Positions 47,611 to 60,078 of a stretch of DNA of 64,000 nucleotides are shown here, in pieces. The notes beneath the pieces were generated by a model. That model made no database searches. It was given only the letters and a program-made list of their open reading frames with translations, and was not told the origin of the DNA. The translations under genes were made by a program, and so were the position numbers. Source of the stretch: Artocarpus heterophyllus (Eukaryota > Streptophyta > Magnoliopsida > Rosales > Moraceae). The first letter of the stretch is position 1. Each line of letters opens with the position of its first letter. Where the stretch lies: NCBI GenBank assembly GCA_025403435.1, contig CM046343.1, forward strand, positions 28,565,742 to 28,629,741. The letters run 5' to 3'.

Positions 47611-50268
47611 TTTAAATAATTAATTCTTTCTACATTAACTTGTATTAATATCTTTTTTGTATGGGAGGTTATCCAATTGGGTTTAATTATTTAATGTAGA
47701 TGTACGATTTAAATAAAATGACATATATCTAGCTTTATACAATTTGTTTAATTTAAATGATATGATCGCATTTAATGATCTTTGAGTCTAAGTAATGTAA
47801 GAAATTATCCTTTATCTTATGTACCTTTTTGTTTTTATGTTAGAAAAAGGCTCATATCAATATGGTACTAGTATAGAATTTTCAACTATAAATTATAACA
47901 TTGAAAATAAATGAAATAATCATTTAAAAAAATACTAAAAATGGATGATCATTTGTTTGAAACAATCAATAATTTGTATTAAAAGAATGTACTTAAAATT
48001 TAGGGAGAATTTTATGACACCCCACATGTAGAGTTATACTGCAATCATATGATTTAAATTAATGAATGACACTTACAAAGCAGGTCCAACTTTACTATCC
48101 AAATAACCCTCTTATAGGTATCTAATACAGTATTATGTGATCATGTGACCCGATCTTAAATCGTATGGTTGTGACAAATGACCCCGTATCCTTTTTATGA
48201 TTCATTTAGGGTTTATAATTGATTTATATTTAAACGTACTATTTTATATTTTTCTTATTGAATTAGTATGTCCAACACTTCAACTAGAGAAAGAGATAGA
48301 TAACAATGTGTCAAAGTTGGGGGCTCAATGTGCAGGAAATACTCACAACATTCACAATTACAACATAAAATTGTGTTTTTTATGTACCCATTGGTTGACT
48401 TTTTTAATCCCTAAGTTTGTATTAATCAATCTAAACTCCAATACACTTTTGAACAAAAAATGAATAACGTTTTTAAGGCTGTTGCACACGTAAATTGAAT
48501 AAGATAAATGCAAGTCCCGTTTGTTTTGCATATTAACATAATTCTTTGGACTCTGAGTTTAAAGAATTCTTTAGATAGATATTTCTTTCCTCCAAAATTC
48601 ATATCAAATAAATCTTTGAATTCAAGTTTTTAGAGTTCTACTCCCCTTAAACTCTTTAGACTCGGATCAGTTTGTTATAATAAAATCTCATATTTTTTCT
48701 CTTATATTTGTGGAAAAAATCATAAACTTATTTATTTGATATCCGATTGAGATGATTCTTCTTTCATTATACTCCTAATAAATAGAGGAATAAATCAAGA
48801 TCTATATTACATTTTTTTAATATCATAAACATTAAGACTTTGTTAGATTTGTTAATAAATCAAAAACTTTTTTTACTATCTATCCAAACAAAAATTTCAA
48901 TTTTATTTCTTATTCAGATTAACACTTTAATTGTGCATCCATACGTTAATTGGAATAACAATTCAAATCAAAATAATCTAAATCAACATAATTCGAATTC
49001 ATTTACTAAACGGATCGTATATTTTCTAGAAGGGTTTGAAAACTCGAACATGGCTAGCAATTAGCAAATGCCTATAATTTTTCATTTTTGACCTTTTGTA
49101 AAGCAAATTTGCATGATAAAATAATTTTCCTTTCTTTTTTTTCCCCTATCTAGAAAGAATGAATCGTGTCAATAAAGAATATTTTCAAATAATCAATTAA
49201 TTGTCAATTACTGAACGCGCATTGCATCTGTGGGCTGTGGCCATTTTCTTTTCTTTTTTTTTTTAATATATTTTTTGAAAACTTGTGCCCCTTATCTTTG
49301 CTACATATAAAGGGATATCTGCCTAATATAGAGACAGAAGTAACGTTGCAACCAACTCTGAGAAGAAAATGAAAGTTGAAAAACCAGAGACATGAAATTA
49401 AAGAAAAAGGCAAAATACATACTAGTTGTCAGTTGTCACCCCTTTTCCAATTTGTCTTGTGAACTTCCAATTTAAACAACACAAGGGCATTTTATTAGCA
49501 AAAGAAAAAAAAAGTATACTACAAGAGTATTTTTGTAGTAGAAAACACTTTTTAAAAATTAAATTTTACCAACGTTATTTTCTTTCTCTATTTTTATTTT
49601 TGTCTATTGAAAATGAACTTTCATTGTGCCACAAGTATTATCCCAAATTAATTTGTGTTTTTTAAGTTGAGATCGAACAATCCGAATTCTACATCTTCTA
49701 ATAGAGTTGAGTATAAATTTACTATTAATTAACGCTTTTAATCACTAATTTGTGTTCTTTTACTCTTCAAAGAGGAAAATAAAAAGAAAAGGAAAAGTGT
49801 TAAAAGTCTTCGCCTCAAATTAAAAAAAAAATCAAAATATTTTTAATTTTGAGAGAGGGTAGTTTAGTCCATAACCAAAAGTAAGGCGGGAATGTTCATG
49901 TACGGCGCAAGGCGCCTTTTGGCCTTTTCTCTGGCAGAATTCCAATTTAAAAGCAGAAAAATGGGATAAAGTAGAGGGCAAAATCGTCAAGTAGGGATTA
50001 GGACGGTGCGCATCTCCCAGCTAAGATATTGGGTGTCCCAAACATGAGACAACACGATGTGGTAATAATCAAGTGCTCCCCAGTCCACCCCACCATTTCC
50101 CCTGCACTTCCATTTTCTTTCCTATTTTTTCACGAGAGGGCCCTCCACTTCCTCATATATACGAATTAACGCATTTGTAACTCTTTTCTTCCCGCCCCTC
50201 AATTATTTCACAATTACTGGCCCTTTTGTTAACATGCGTTGAACAGAAAATTTGAATACAAATTTAGA

Positions 50269-50420
50269 AAGTGTTTAAGAACCATATTAGAATTTAAACA
50301 CTGTAGAATACAAAAACTTTATACTATGACATATATTTGCTTTACACTATAGCATATGAGAACTTTACACTATAACAATTAAAATTTTAGTATTGAAATG
50401 CTGTTCCTAAACACTCTCTT
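50269..50420. mobile_element. MITE-like palindromic repeat, best-formed copy
   Basis: Left end AAGTGTTTAAGAACCATATT is the imperfect inverse of the right end (reads as GAGTGTTTAGGAACAGCATT on minus). The centre holds opposed motifs AAAACTTTATACTATG and CTATAGCATATGAGAAC. About 150 bp, no coding capacity. Confidence 0.65.
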
Positions 50421-51359
50421 AGGACTCGTTTGCTTCAGCAGTTTGTTAAGATTGAACCTAAAAGTGGGCTAAGTAAGTGTTTTGATGTGAAAAATTGAGA
50501 CCCATCTTGAATAAGACTACTTGAGTTAATATAACCCAAAACTTGGATTTATCCCTCCCTTCTCCCCCCCGTATTTTTTAAGATTGAACTCAACTTTCTC
50601 ATATGTGGGACCCACGGCTGAGGCTAGAAGATGAAGAGAGAGTTAAGCGCATGACTGGAGGTTGAGTGGGACCCATTTGCTGGCACACGCAAAGGAAGTG
50701 AAGCACTTAGGGGATGCTCCATCAACCGGTGCGAGAGACATGCTCCAAACAAAAGCATTGCTAGGCTGCGACATGCACACGAGCAAGGGAGGAAGGAGCT
50801 ACAAAGGTCCAATGCACCAGTCCCACAATTCTTAACTTGGCTTGGTTCGGTGGCTTCTTTCACATGCATGGCTTATGGCTCAACTTGACTATAATGGCTT
50901 AGGTGGTATTTTTCATATGTAAACACAATCTTAGATTTTATTCATTTTCACACTCAAAATCTATTACATAACCAAATGTTTGTCGGATTTTAATTCAAAC
51001 CTACACTTTTCAAACTTTTCATCTTAAACAAAAAAGTTTAAACTATCATAATTCAAACCCTCTAAAACAAACACATCTTCAAATTTTTGCAAGAGAAAAT
51101 ACTGTAATAAAATGGTTCGATATGTGATTCAAACTTACCAAAACAAACAAAACAAATGAAGTTTACGTTAATATACCTTTTTTTTATTGCATCGTGAACG
51201 TAGTATCAGTTTGGTTTATAAGTTTGAATAGAAACTAAAATTTTTGCGAGAGAAAATACTATAACAAAAAAAGGTTTAAACTGTGATTTAAACTAGTAAA
51301 CAACACAAGAGTCTACGGGTTTTTTTTTTTTTTTTGTCAACAATGTTGTTGTTTTATTA

Positions 51360-52895
51360 TGTTATGCTCCTAAGTGGGGGTTAACGGTTTTAAATAAATT
51401 AAATAAATATTAGAAAATAAAGATAAAATATCAAAATAAATTTACCCGGGACTTAAATTAAAACTCTCAATTCAAAAAAAAATATAAACCACAAAAAACC
51501 ACAGTTTAATATAGCGTCTTTAAATTAATAATATAAAACTGTCATAATCATCATTTCAATCTCAACATATCTTAATATAGACACAAAAAGTAACATATGA
51601 TGTTTACGTTATCAAGGAGAACATTCTCAGTAAAAGAAGAGATTCCAATTGAATACAAATACTTAACTTCCTTAACTATATCTCTTATTGCATTGTTAGA
51701 CATGTATGTCATAAGGAGTAAAAATGTAATATGTTTTTTAAGATATTTTTATCAATAAAGAGTTTATTTATTATTCATATATTAAATTGTTGTCCTCTTT
51801 ATGTTCATATTTGTTGAATGTATGATAAGCAAATAAAAGTCTGAGACTGTTAGTCTAAACCTTTAGAATCAAGCATATGAAGGACTGATTATACGGAAGA
51901 CATGATTCTAAAGGTGACAGTCTAAATCATAAGATTCGCAATCGATGGAGTAAAGTTGGGCGCTTTATTTATGTAAATATTGTTATATTGTCTATATCCC
52001 TAATGGGAGATGGTTTGTCTTGGTCATTGAATGCGGGACTCTATAAATGAAACATTAATGCATTGTCATAGGTGACGATGCATTGGATCAGGACATAAAG
52101 TGTAATTAATTTGGATTAATAATTTTATCTCAAAAAATTAATTTACTTTAGACAATCATATGTGTACTTAAAATTTTCATACTCAATATACAAATTTAAG
52201 CTAAAAATCAAAACTTATCAAAACTAGTTCAAAATCTCATTTTAAACAAAGATTTATGTAAAGCAAGCTTCAAAAGCGTTGTATAATTGCTCACAAACAT
52301 CAAAAGCATATTTCTCACAAATCTCATGCTCAAACACGGATTTAGATCAAAATCTTAACTTAGAAAACCTTACCTCAAGCTTGAAGAAAAATAGTGATTT
52401 TCCTTGCAAAAATCCTTGATCTTTTGTTTGTGATTTTGGAAGATCTAAGAATTTAACCTCGGATTTCTATCTTGATTACCTTGAAGTTGTGTTGATGATC
52501 TTGATTTTGAAGCAAACAAAGAAGAGAGAAAGAAGAGAAAATGAGAGAGAAAGAGAGAGCTGACGTGAGAAGAAGAAAAGGGAAAGAAGAAGAAAGAAAA
52601 GAAAAAAGAAACGAAAATAAAGAGGCACAAAATGGGATGGGAGCAAGTAAGATCAAGTCTCCATCGGAGACTTTTAGAGCAAATAATGCCAAATGGTATT
52701 TTTGAAATAATTTAAAAGTTCCAAGGGCATTTTAGTCAATATAGTAGATAGGTGTAGGAAATTTTTAAAAAATTTGAAAATAGCTAGAAATAAATAACAT
52801 GGAATAGATTTTTAGGTGAAATAAAAATTTTAATTGGTACACTAATAATTAATTTAATTATAATTATACCTGTTAAGAAAATAACAGGTATTACA
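51360..52895 (-). mobile_element. Decayed LTR of a Tekay-type element
   Basis: On the minus strand it starts TGTAATACCTGTTATTTTC (52895 downward), just after a polypurine tract TAAGGGGTAGAGC and a GAGGATGAAATTT motif (about 52896-52925). It ends near 51360 with GTTAACCCCCACTTAGGAGC, matching the GTTAACCCCCACATAGGGGT end of the intact Tekay LTR. It is therefore a minus-strand 3' LTR with a stub of interior to its right. The segment at about 51640-52150 has no counterpart in the intact LTR and may be a later insertion. Confidence 0.7.
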
Positions 52896-52925
52896 GCTCT
52901 ACCCCTTAAAAAAATTTCATCCTCA

Positions 52926-53887
52926 AAACTTCAAATTTAATGATATTGGTAAAAATCATAAATCCATTATGATTCCGGTTTCGATTTTGCACCCTCAATG
53001 TTATTTGTCTCTAAATGTGGGTTACTATATCTCCATTCATTTACTTGAAATATCAGTCTTACTCTAAATACTAAATCCCTCAACAAGAGTATTCTAGCTA
53101 GTTCTGAATTGATAACACCGCATTAAGGCCTCGGAATTCTGATCAGAGACGTACACATGCTGATCATACCGTTGTTTCAGTCCTTCACTGTCTATGGACC
53201 GTGACTTACAATTATATTAGGAAGATTGCCAAAGAATTTCTTGTATACCTTATCTTTGGGTTTCTTTTTCTTTCTAAGTAAGAAAAAGTCACAAATGGTT
53301 AGTTTTACATCCCAACTAAAAATAAATTCAAATATAATCATTTAATATATAACACAGACGCTTCTATTAAAATCTTACATTGGAATCATACATAAAGAGA
53401 TTAGAAGAAATCTTGTAGTTATAAGCAAACTCGACAGATTCTTCAACAAGCGGCACCCTCATGACATAAACATTCAACTCAAATATCATACTTATATTTT
53501 CTACGAAGTATTCCCATAATTGACTTTGGTATTTCCACAAAACATTAACAGAATACCATACATTACAAACATAATGCGAATACATTTCGACAGTACAAGG
53601 TACTCCGTATAACCAACATCTATGTCATACATGCTTAGAGAATGTAGAAGCATCGATAAACAAAAGATCGAATCTTAAATGGGATGCGTTTTTGAGAGTA
53701 TTGATTACTCCATATCACTAGTCATCCCGACATTAGGGTCAATGAATCTAAAAAGTTTGACAACAGCATGCCACAAGAAATACAGGTGTGAGGGAAAACG
53801 GTTATTCGTGACACATGAAATATGGACATACATGCCATGGATAAAACCAAAAGATTACAGGTGGAGATTCAAATCTAATAGCTGCTT
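52926..53887. other. Gene-free DNA between the decayed LTR and the LOG-like retrocopy
   Basis: Expected to hold the 3' end of pol on the minus strand if the LTR still had its interior, but no chromodomain or integrase coding sequence is visible. Short minus-strand open frames (for example 53367-53585) match nothing I recognise. Confidence 0.35.
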
Positions 53888-54490
53888 CTAATTTTTCTTC
53901 TCCCATTCAAGCTTGGATGTTGCAGTGTCAAACTCTAGATGGATGATGTACATCTTATCTAACAATTCCTCTGCTGTTGAAGCAGTAACAAAGATTTGTC
54001 TCCTCGACTCTACGATGAAATTTTGTTCCACAATGTAATCTAAAAATTTCAAAAGACCATCATAAAAACTATTCACATTCAAAAGCCCCAAAGATTTGGA
54101 ATGAATACCCAATAAATACCTACTAGCAACCACGAATATTTCCTCAAAGATACCTAGACTGCTAGGTAATGCTATAAAAGCTTCAAAATTATTGATTATG
54201 GTTTTGAGACACCTAGGGTTGTCCATAACTCCTTTTTCCTTGCCTATGGTTTGCCTATAAAGGTTCCATTCAGCTAGAATACGAGGGATAATCCCCACGG
54301 CTTCGGTATCATTATACTTAACTACTATCGCCATATTTCCTATCATTTCTAAATTACCACCCCTATAGATTATGTTAATCTTTCTATATGTCAAGACTTG
54401 TCTTAAATGTCTTGCAGCTTCTAGGTAGGCTTTATATTTTCCAAGACTGAAACTACAAAAAACACAAACATTCTTTATTTTCCTAGTTGA
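53888..54490 (-). pseudogene. LONELY GUY-like retrocopy (cytokinin riboside monophosphate phosphoribohydrolase)
   Basis: 200 open codons without an intron align end to end with plant LOG proteins, which release active cytokinins from nucleotide precursors. Recognisable blocks: NVCVFCSFSLGKY (family: FCGSS.GK), INIIYRGGN (family: YGGG), AVGIIPRIL, EAFIALP, LGIHSKSLGLLNVNSFY, RRQIFVTASTAEEL. The signature PGGxGTxxE reads PSSLGIFEE and the MHQRK block reads NPRCLK, so substrate binding and catalysis are probably lost. A TAG stop (54491-54493) lies just before the conserved part, no good start precedes it, and the first ATG is internal (54394). LOG genes normally have several introns, so a processed retrocopy is the best reading. 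A divergent protein with a new role cannot be excluded. Confidence 0.8.
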
Positions 54491-54493
54491 CTA

Positions 54494-56010
54494 AGAGGTA
54501 AACATATTTAGTTTGTATGACTGGTTGCTTCATGTCTGCTCTATTTAGACTCGGGGTTCTACATGAGATTTTAAAGATGATGGATACGTAAAAGGACCAA
54601 GGAGGCAGACGAGTAGGTAAGAAAATAAGAAAAAAGTATTGACAATTATGGAAATCCTGATATACTTTTTGAAAAATTTAGACTCGAATTGTATAACTTA
54701 TGACAATTGAAAATAGTTTGACAAAAGACACTCTAACGCAACTGTAAACATTTTGACAAATGTGCACTAAATTTAGAAAATCAATATAAATAACAAACTG
54801 CTATTGAACTTTTGAAATTTGATACACAAGTCGTGAAATATCTAGATAAGTTTCAAAAATTCAAACATGTTATAGTACAGCATGTGATGTGTCTGACAAA
54901 ATAATATATTTTATTATTATTATTATTAAAGACAACCATAAATTGAATGAGACACTAACCCTCACTATTTTAATTTAACAATCACAATTATTTTGGACTC
55001 ATAAAAGCAAATGTTTTGAATACAAAATAGTTTTTACTGAAGAAAAAGACAAATTATTGAACACCAACTTAAACGTTTTCAAACAAGCACTAAACAACCT
55101 TTTAGTTTATAATAAATTTCATAATCATAAATATTATACTTGAATTATCACATAAAATGTGCTTCTAAGTTATAATTACATTCATATTGTAGTATGAAAT
55201 CATTAAACGTTACATATTGTCAATTAAAGAGAACAGTGGTGTTATATGAATAGTGGGCATTTATATGAACTAGAAGATGTTCCCTGACTCCCATATGATT
55301 TTAAGACAAATTTTCATGCCTTTGAATTTTAGAGGAATACCTTTTTAATTTTTTTTAACAAAATTGACAGTCTAATTTTACAATTTTTGAGCCTAACTTC
55401 CTAAAAAAAGATGGTATGCGTGAATAGCTAGACTTCGAATGCAGTTATGGACTTAATTTATACATAGCAGGGAAATTAAGGGTCCGTTAGTGTTGTTACA
55501 TGAACTATGCATTAGAATTTCCCCAATCCTGTTCTCTTCTTTCATTGTCTTCCTTTTCCTCTCCACCAAGCATTCTACAACCAAATCACCTATTCACTTT
55601 CAAAATGAATTATGCAGTAATTGTCACCAATTTCATCCATAAAATTGTTGAACCACGCCTATAGTTTATCTTTTAAATAGTAACCCTATTATTATTATTG
55701 TTGTTGTCGTTATAATACGGTAGAATAATAGAATGCAGGTTAGTTTTTTGTGCTAAGCGCAACTGAAGTTGTAGAGAAATGCATTAATGTGTTCCATATA
55801 TATGAAGGTAATGTATGGTTTTATTTAGCTTGGGCACTAAATTCAAAACATCCCATGTTCTTTTTGAAGTCGTGGTTGAATTACGAACACAGTTGGCTTG
55901 TCAACGTCTTCACATAAATTGTGGGGTATTTTAGGGCATGACATAATAGATGGAAAATTGTATAATGGTCAATACCAACCGCTTTGAGAGGAAATCTAAA
56001 TACGGATTAT
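54494..56010. other. Gene-free AT-rich DNA
   Basis: No gene, element end or structured repeat recognised, apart from short (TTA)n-type runs near 54912-54928. Confidence 0.4.
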
Positions 56011-56015
56011 TAATA

Positions 56016-58359
56016 TGTAACACCCGTTATTTTTAATAGGTATAATTATGTGTAATTTAAATTATTGGTATGTTAATTTAAATTTTGTAAAATTTTGTTG
56101 CATCTAAAATTTATTCCATATTATTTATTCTACCTATTTTTAATTTTTTTAAAATTTTTCTACACTTATTTAACATATTTACCGAAATACCCTTAGAATT
56201 TTTATTTAATTACAAAAATACGATTTTTGGCATTATGTGCATCAAAGTCTCTCACGGAGACTCATTCATACCTCCTTTCTTGTTTTCTTCTCAAACACCC
56301 CTTGATCAAAGGGATGTGATGATTTATCTCTCCTTTTAAAATCTTTCGTTTTCTCTCTTTCTTTTCACTTCTTTTCTTCTTCCTTCTTTTCCTTTTTCCT
56401 TTGCTTCTTCTTTACACCAACAATAACTTCATAACAAAGAAATATCAAAGAACCATCAAGCTAAATTCAAGCAATTTTCCATCCAAAACCACAAAAACAA
56501 CATTCTAGCAACTCATAGAGCTTAAAAACAAGAGGATTTGGGTAATCAAAACAACGTATTTGGCTTTAATTTGAGATACACTTTTTAAACTCAAAACTTA
56601 AATTTCAAATATGGAAATCTATGGAAATGAGTTTTTATTATATATAGATGATTATATATCGTTTATATATTGTTTTTATGCTTAGAAAGATGTTAGAAAA
56701 CCAAGATTTGAAAAAAACTCAAAGATTCAGATTTTGGGTTCTTTGAGAAAATTTTTCTAGGTGAAGTCGTTTTTCACATAAACTACATGCTGTTTTCTCA
56801 AAAACTACATGTCGTTTTCTTAAAAACAACATGTCATTTTTCCAAAGACCAAACCACTAGGACAAGGGTGGTTATCTCACAAGTTATGTTTTGGAAACAA
56901 TAAATATTTTTCTATAAAGTTGGTAATTTTAAATAATTTTATTTTAATGAATATCAAACTTTTTAATTATTTTATTTCTAAATATTTTAAAATCATATTA
57001 TTTATTTTAAAAATCTATTTTAACATATTCGTACTAAAGTAGAATTCATATGTTTTTATTTTATTTTTACTTTATTTATTTCATAATTTACTAAAATTAA
57101 GTTGAAAAAATTGATATTCATATTTTTAGCATATTAATGATTATGTCACGCTAATAAAAATAAATAGTAAATTGACATAATTATGGATTAAGATTTATGT
57201 TAAGTATAATTATTTTTATATGTTTTAGGATAACAACGTACTTGGAGCTTATGCAGTGAACTTAATTATGTAAACTGGAAGTTATTAGTGGATATTTTGC
57301 AAAGAGATAGGGATTTTATTACTCATCTTTTGTGAGATTTTCATTAATTAAAATTGATTGTTTTACATTGTAAGATATGTATATGATATTTTGAACGTAT
57401 ATGAATCATAACACAATGATGTGGAACTTTTCCTGTATTGTACAGCAAGAATAAATTGATTTGTCATATATTGATATAATTGAGAAGCATGGTTGGGAAA
57501 TAGTAACTTTATACATAACGAATGATTTTAGAGAAATGGTGAGACGTGAAAAGGGCAACGGTTACGTCTTTGGGCACGAATACCCTAAAAGGTAAAATAG
57601 GAGAGGTGATGACGCTTCTTTGGGTCAAAAATCCCAGACGCACTGTACAGAAATCGACATGGTAAGGATCCAGAGCTTGATGTCCCTTTACTTGACACTC
57701 TTAGAATGATTGAAGAGTGGAAAAGCACACCCATTTGAGTTTCGACGAGTTGAGTGATGAGATACTACATTGAAACGTGGATACCCTGAAACACTGATGA
57801 ATCTTAATATTTGTACATATGTATATGTGTGAAACTCGGTAATGATTAACGTAAGGTATCCACAGAATATGATCATGATGAATCTCATAAGATGAATAAT
57901 GATTAAAAACTAACTAACCATGCAAGTGTTAATGTGATAATTAATGAAACTTAAAGGTGAGTAATTGTATTCACTACTGGGCATGTCGATGCTTATTTCT
58001 ATCATGTTTTCATCTCTTAGGTGGAGTTCAGTGTAACTTGTCCAACGAGTAGTAGACGACAATACCCCTAGTGTCATATTAGAAAATCTTGGCTTTATCT
58101 GAAACTCGTTTAAAACATGTACGATTCCGAAAACTATTGTAATGGCTGTGTTTGGACTGGGAATTATAATATGATGACGATGACTGTATTTTTTAATATT
58201 TGATGCTACACTAAAACTGTGGAATGCTGTTTAAAGCATGTTCTTATTCTCTATATCTTTTGAAGACCCATGGGCAATGTTTTATTGTTTTAAAATGGTA
58301 TTGTAAATTAAATTTATTTGTATTATTCAATATTGCTAACCCCATATAGGGGCGTTATA
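56016..58359 (+). mobile_element. Old solo LTR of the Tekay-type family
   Basis: This 2344-bp unit starts TGTAACACCCGTTATTTTTA and ends CCCCATATAGGGGCGTTATA. It is collinear with the intact Tekay LTR through several blocks (GAGAAATGGTGAGACRTGAA, GGTGATGACGCTTCYTTGGG, CTACTGGGCATGTCGATGCT) but clearly diverged. Flanks TAATA (56011-56015) and TAATC (58360-58364) match at four of five bases. The final CA has become TA. No primer site or interior follows. Confidence 0.88.
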
Positions 58360-58364
58360 TAATC

Positions 58365-58405
58365 TTTGAGGAATTACATGGGAGAACTGAAGGAGATAAG
58401 TAGTG

Positions 58406-58436
<31 letters not shown>

Positions 58437-60078
58437 TTTTTTTGTGGACAAGAAGGCATGTTTTGAGATACAAAAACTTTATTTATGGACGGTTCTTAAC
58501 TTTTATCAAGTTCATGTTAAAATTGGCATGTATCTATATTTATAATAATGTTATATGATTCTAATATAATTTAATAGCATAAGAGAGAAATCGATAAGAG
58601 TACTAAAACTATTCTACTATTAGTTGGACACGATTCTAAATTGTCAAAATTTTCTTATGTTTTACTATCGTATTATTTTGAAATATATATATTTTAATTT
58701 GGAGGTGAAAGTTGAGATTGAACTCAATCTTACCATATGGTCAAGTTTGAAATTACCGCCAACTGCCATAATTTGTTAAATATTCTGATCGTTCAGATTT
58801 TTTTTTTTTTGGTACGCCCTTGCTAGTTATCCACATAATTCTCCGAAAAGGAAAAACATATTCCCTGGTTTTCTGTTTTTTTTTATTATTATTATTTATG
58901 GTTTTCTCTTACACAGATGTAACAAAGCTTTTTTTAATAAACTGATTAAACTCGAGCCCACAGTAGAATTGGTCAAAAGACATTGAAGCCAATAATGCAG
59001 CCAAGAAAGAATAGGAAAAATAAAGAAGAGAAAAAAATCGAAAACGGGTTCACGCCACTTACCAATGGCAACATTGAGCAGAATGCAAGGTCAAAATTTG
59101 CGTAGAAAAAAATGAAACAGTATTCCTGACGTTGAGTTTGACTAATCGTGCATTCGGGCATTTAGTCAGATAAACGCCTTTTTAGTTGTCCATACCCTGT
59201 ATTAGCCATTACTTTTGCCTATTGCTTTTTTTAGGAGCACGTTACAAAAAAAAAAAAAAAAAAAAACAAATTTAGGTTGTTGCAGTAAAATTTTCACAAA
59301 TTATAATAAAAAAATAAAAAATTATTATATTGTTAAGTTTTTATATATTACAATTTTTAAGTTTTAATTTTAAATGTCAACCAATTTTTCAAATACATTC
59401 TATAAAAAAATCCAAAAGCCTATTTTAAGCAATCAAATCAAGTTATGCCAGTTATATATATACAATTTATTTGGTAGGAACAAAAAAAAATAGTCACCCG
59501 TTAGTATTTGTCTTTCAGTCATCAAATCTATAAAAAAAATAATTATATAGTCAAATCTAATGGTTTCAAAACGTACACCGATAAAAAAAATCATCGTAAT
59601 TTTTCTTATATCTAACTTTTATAAACAGCGGTACAAGAGCATGGTCATGGAGTACACTTTTTAAATTTAACACGATACGTTCCTTAATAAAGTGTTTTAG
59701 AGAGTAGTTTAAACAATTTATTTGAGTTTAAAAATTATAACATGTAAAAATTTTATACATTATTTACAGTTTAAATTATTAATTTAAACTACTTTTTCGA
59801 ACACCTTATAAAAATAGGTTTTATAAGCTTACTTTAGATCCCGTGTTTTCCAAGACTTTAAAGAACATGACCTTCTTTCCAAGCATTAAAATACAATGCC
59901 TCTTTAACAACCACATTTTGCATGATGGCATTTTTTGAAATTCAAGCCTCAAACTAAATTAAATTTTTCCATATATGTACTGAGATATCTCTAGCTAGCT
60001 CATGTCCAAAATCCTTGTTTGATTTAAGATCAATCCTTTTACTTCATCTTTGTGTGTTTTTGTGAAACGCAAGAAAAT
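58365..60078. other. Gene-free DNA upstream of the subtilase pseudogene
   Basis: Contains a (GT)n tract at 58403-58420 followed by a T-run to about 58443, and a palindromic repeat at 59691-59805 (AGTGTTTTAGAGAGTAGTTT against AAACTACTTTTTCGAACACC). No TATA box was fixed for the downstream gene. Confidence 0.4.
59691..59805. mobile_element. MITE-like palindromic repeat
   Basis: GTAGTTTAAAC in the left part and GTTTAAATT...TTTAAACTAC in the right part are inverted. It holds the family features GTGTTTTAGA and AAATTTTATACATTA. Confidence 0.45.

Larger units (their letters stand above)
47074..51359. other. Gene-free AT-rich DNA with MITE-like repeats
   Basis: No gene is supported. Holds three clear copies of the palindromic repeat family (annotated separately) and weaker ones near 50930-51110 and 51200-51310. 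49850-50150 and 50600-50860 are less AT-rich but show no protein I can recognise. Confidence 0.4.

Noticed and set aside
50624..50869. 81-codon minus-strand frame in a less AT-rich stretch
   Set aside because: No recognisable motif, no splice context and no similarity to the neighbouring genes.
51360..58359. The LTRs at 51.4 kb (minus) and 56.0 kb (plus) as the two ends of one element
   Set aside because: They are in opposite orientation and differ strongly, and the 56.0-kb LTR has its own near-perfect target duplication.
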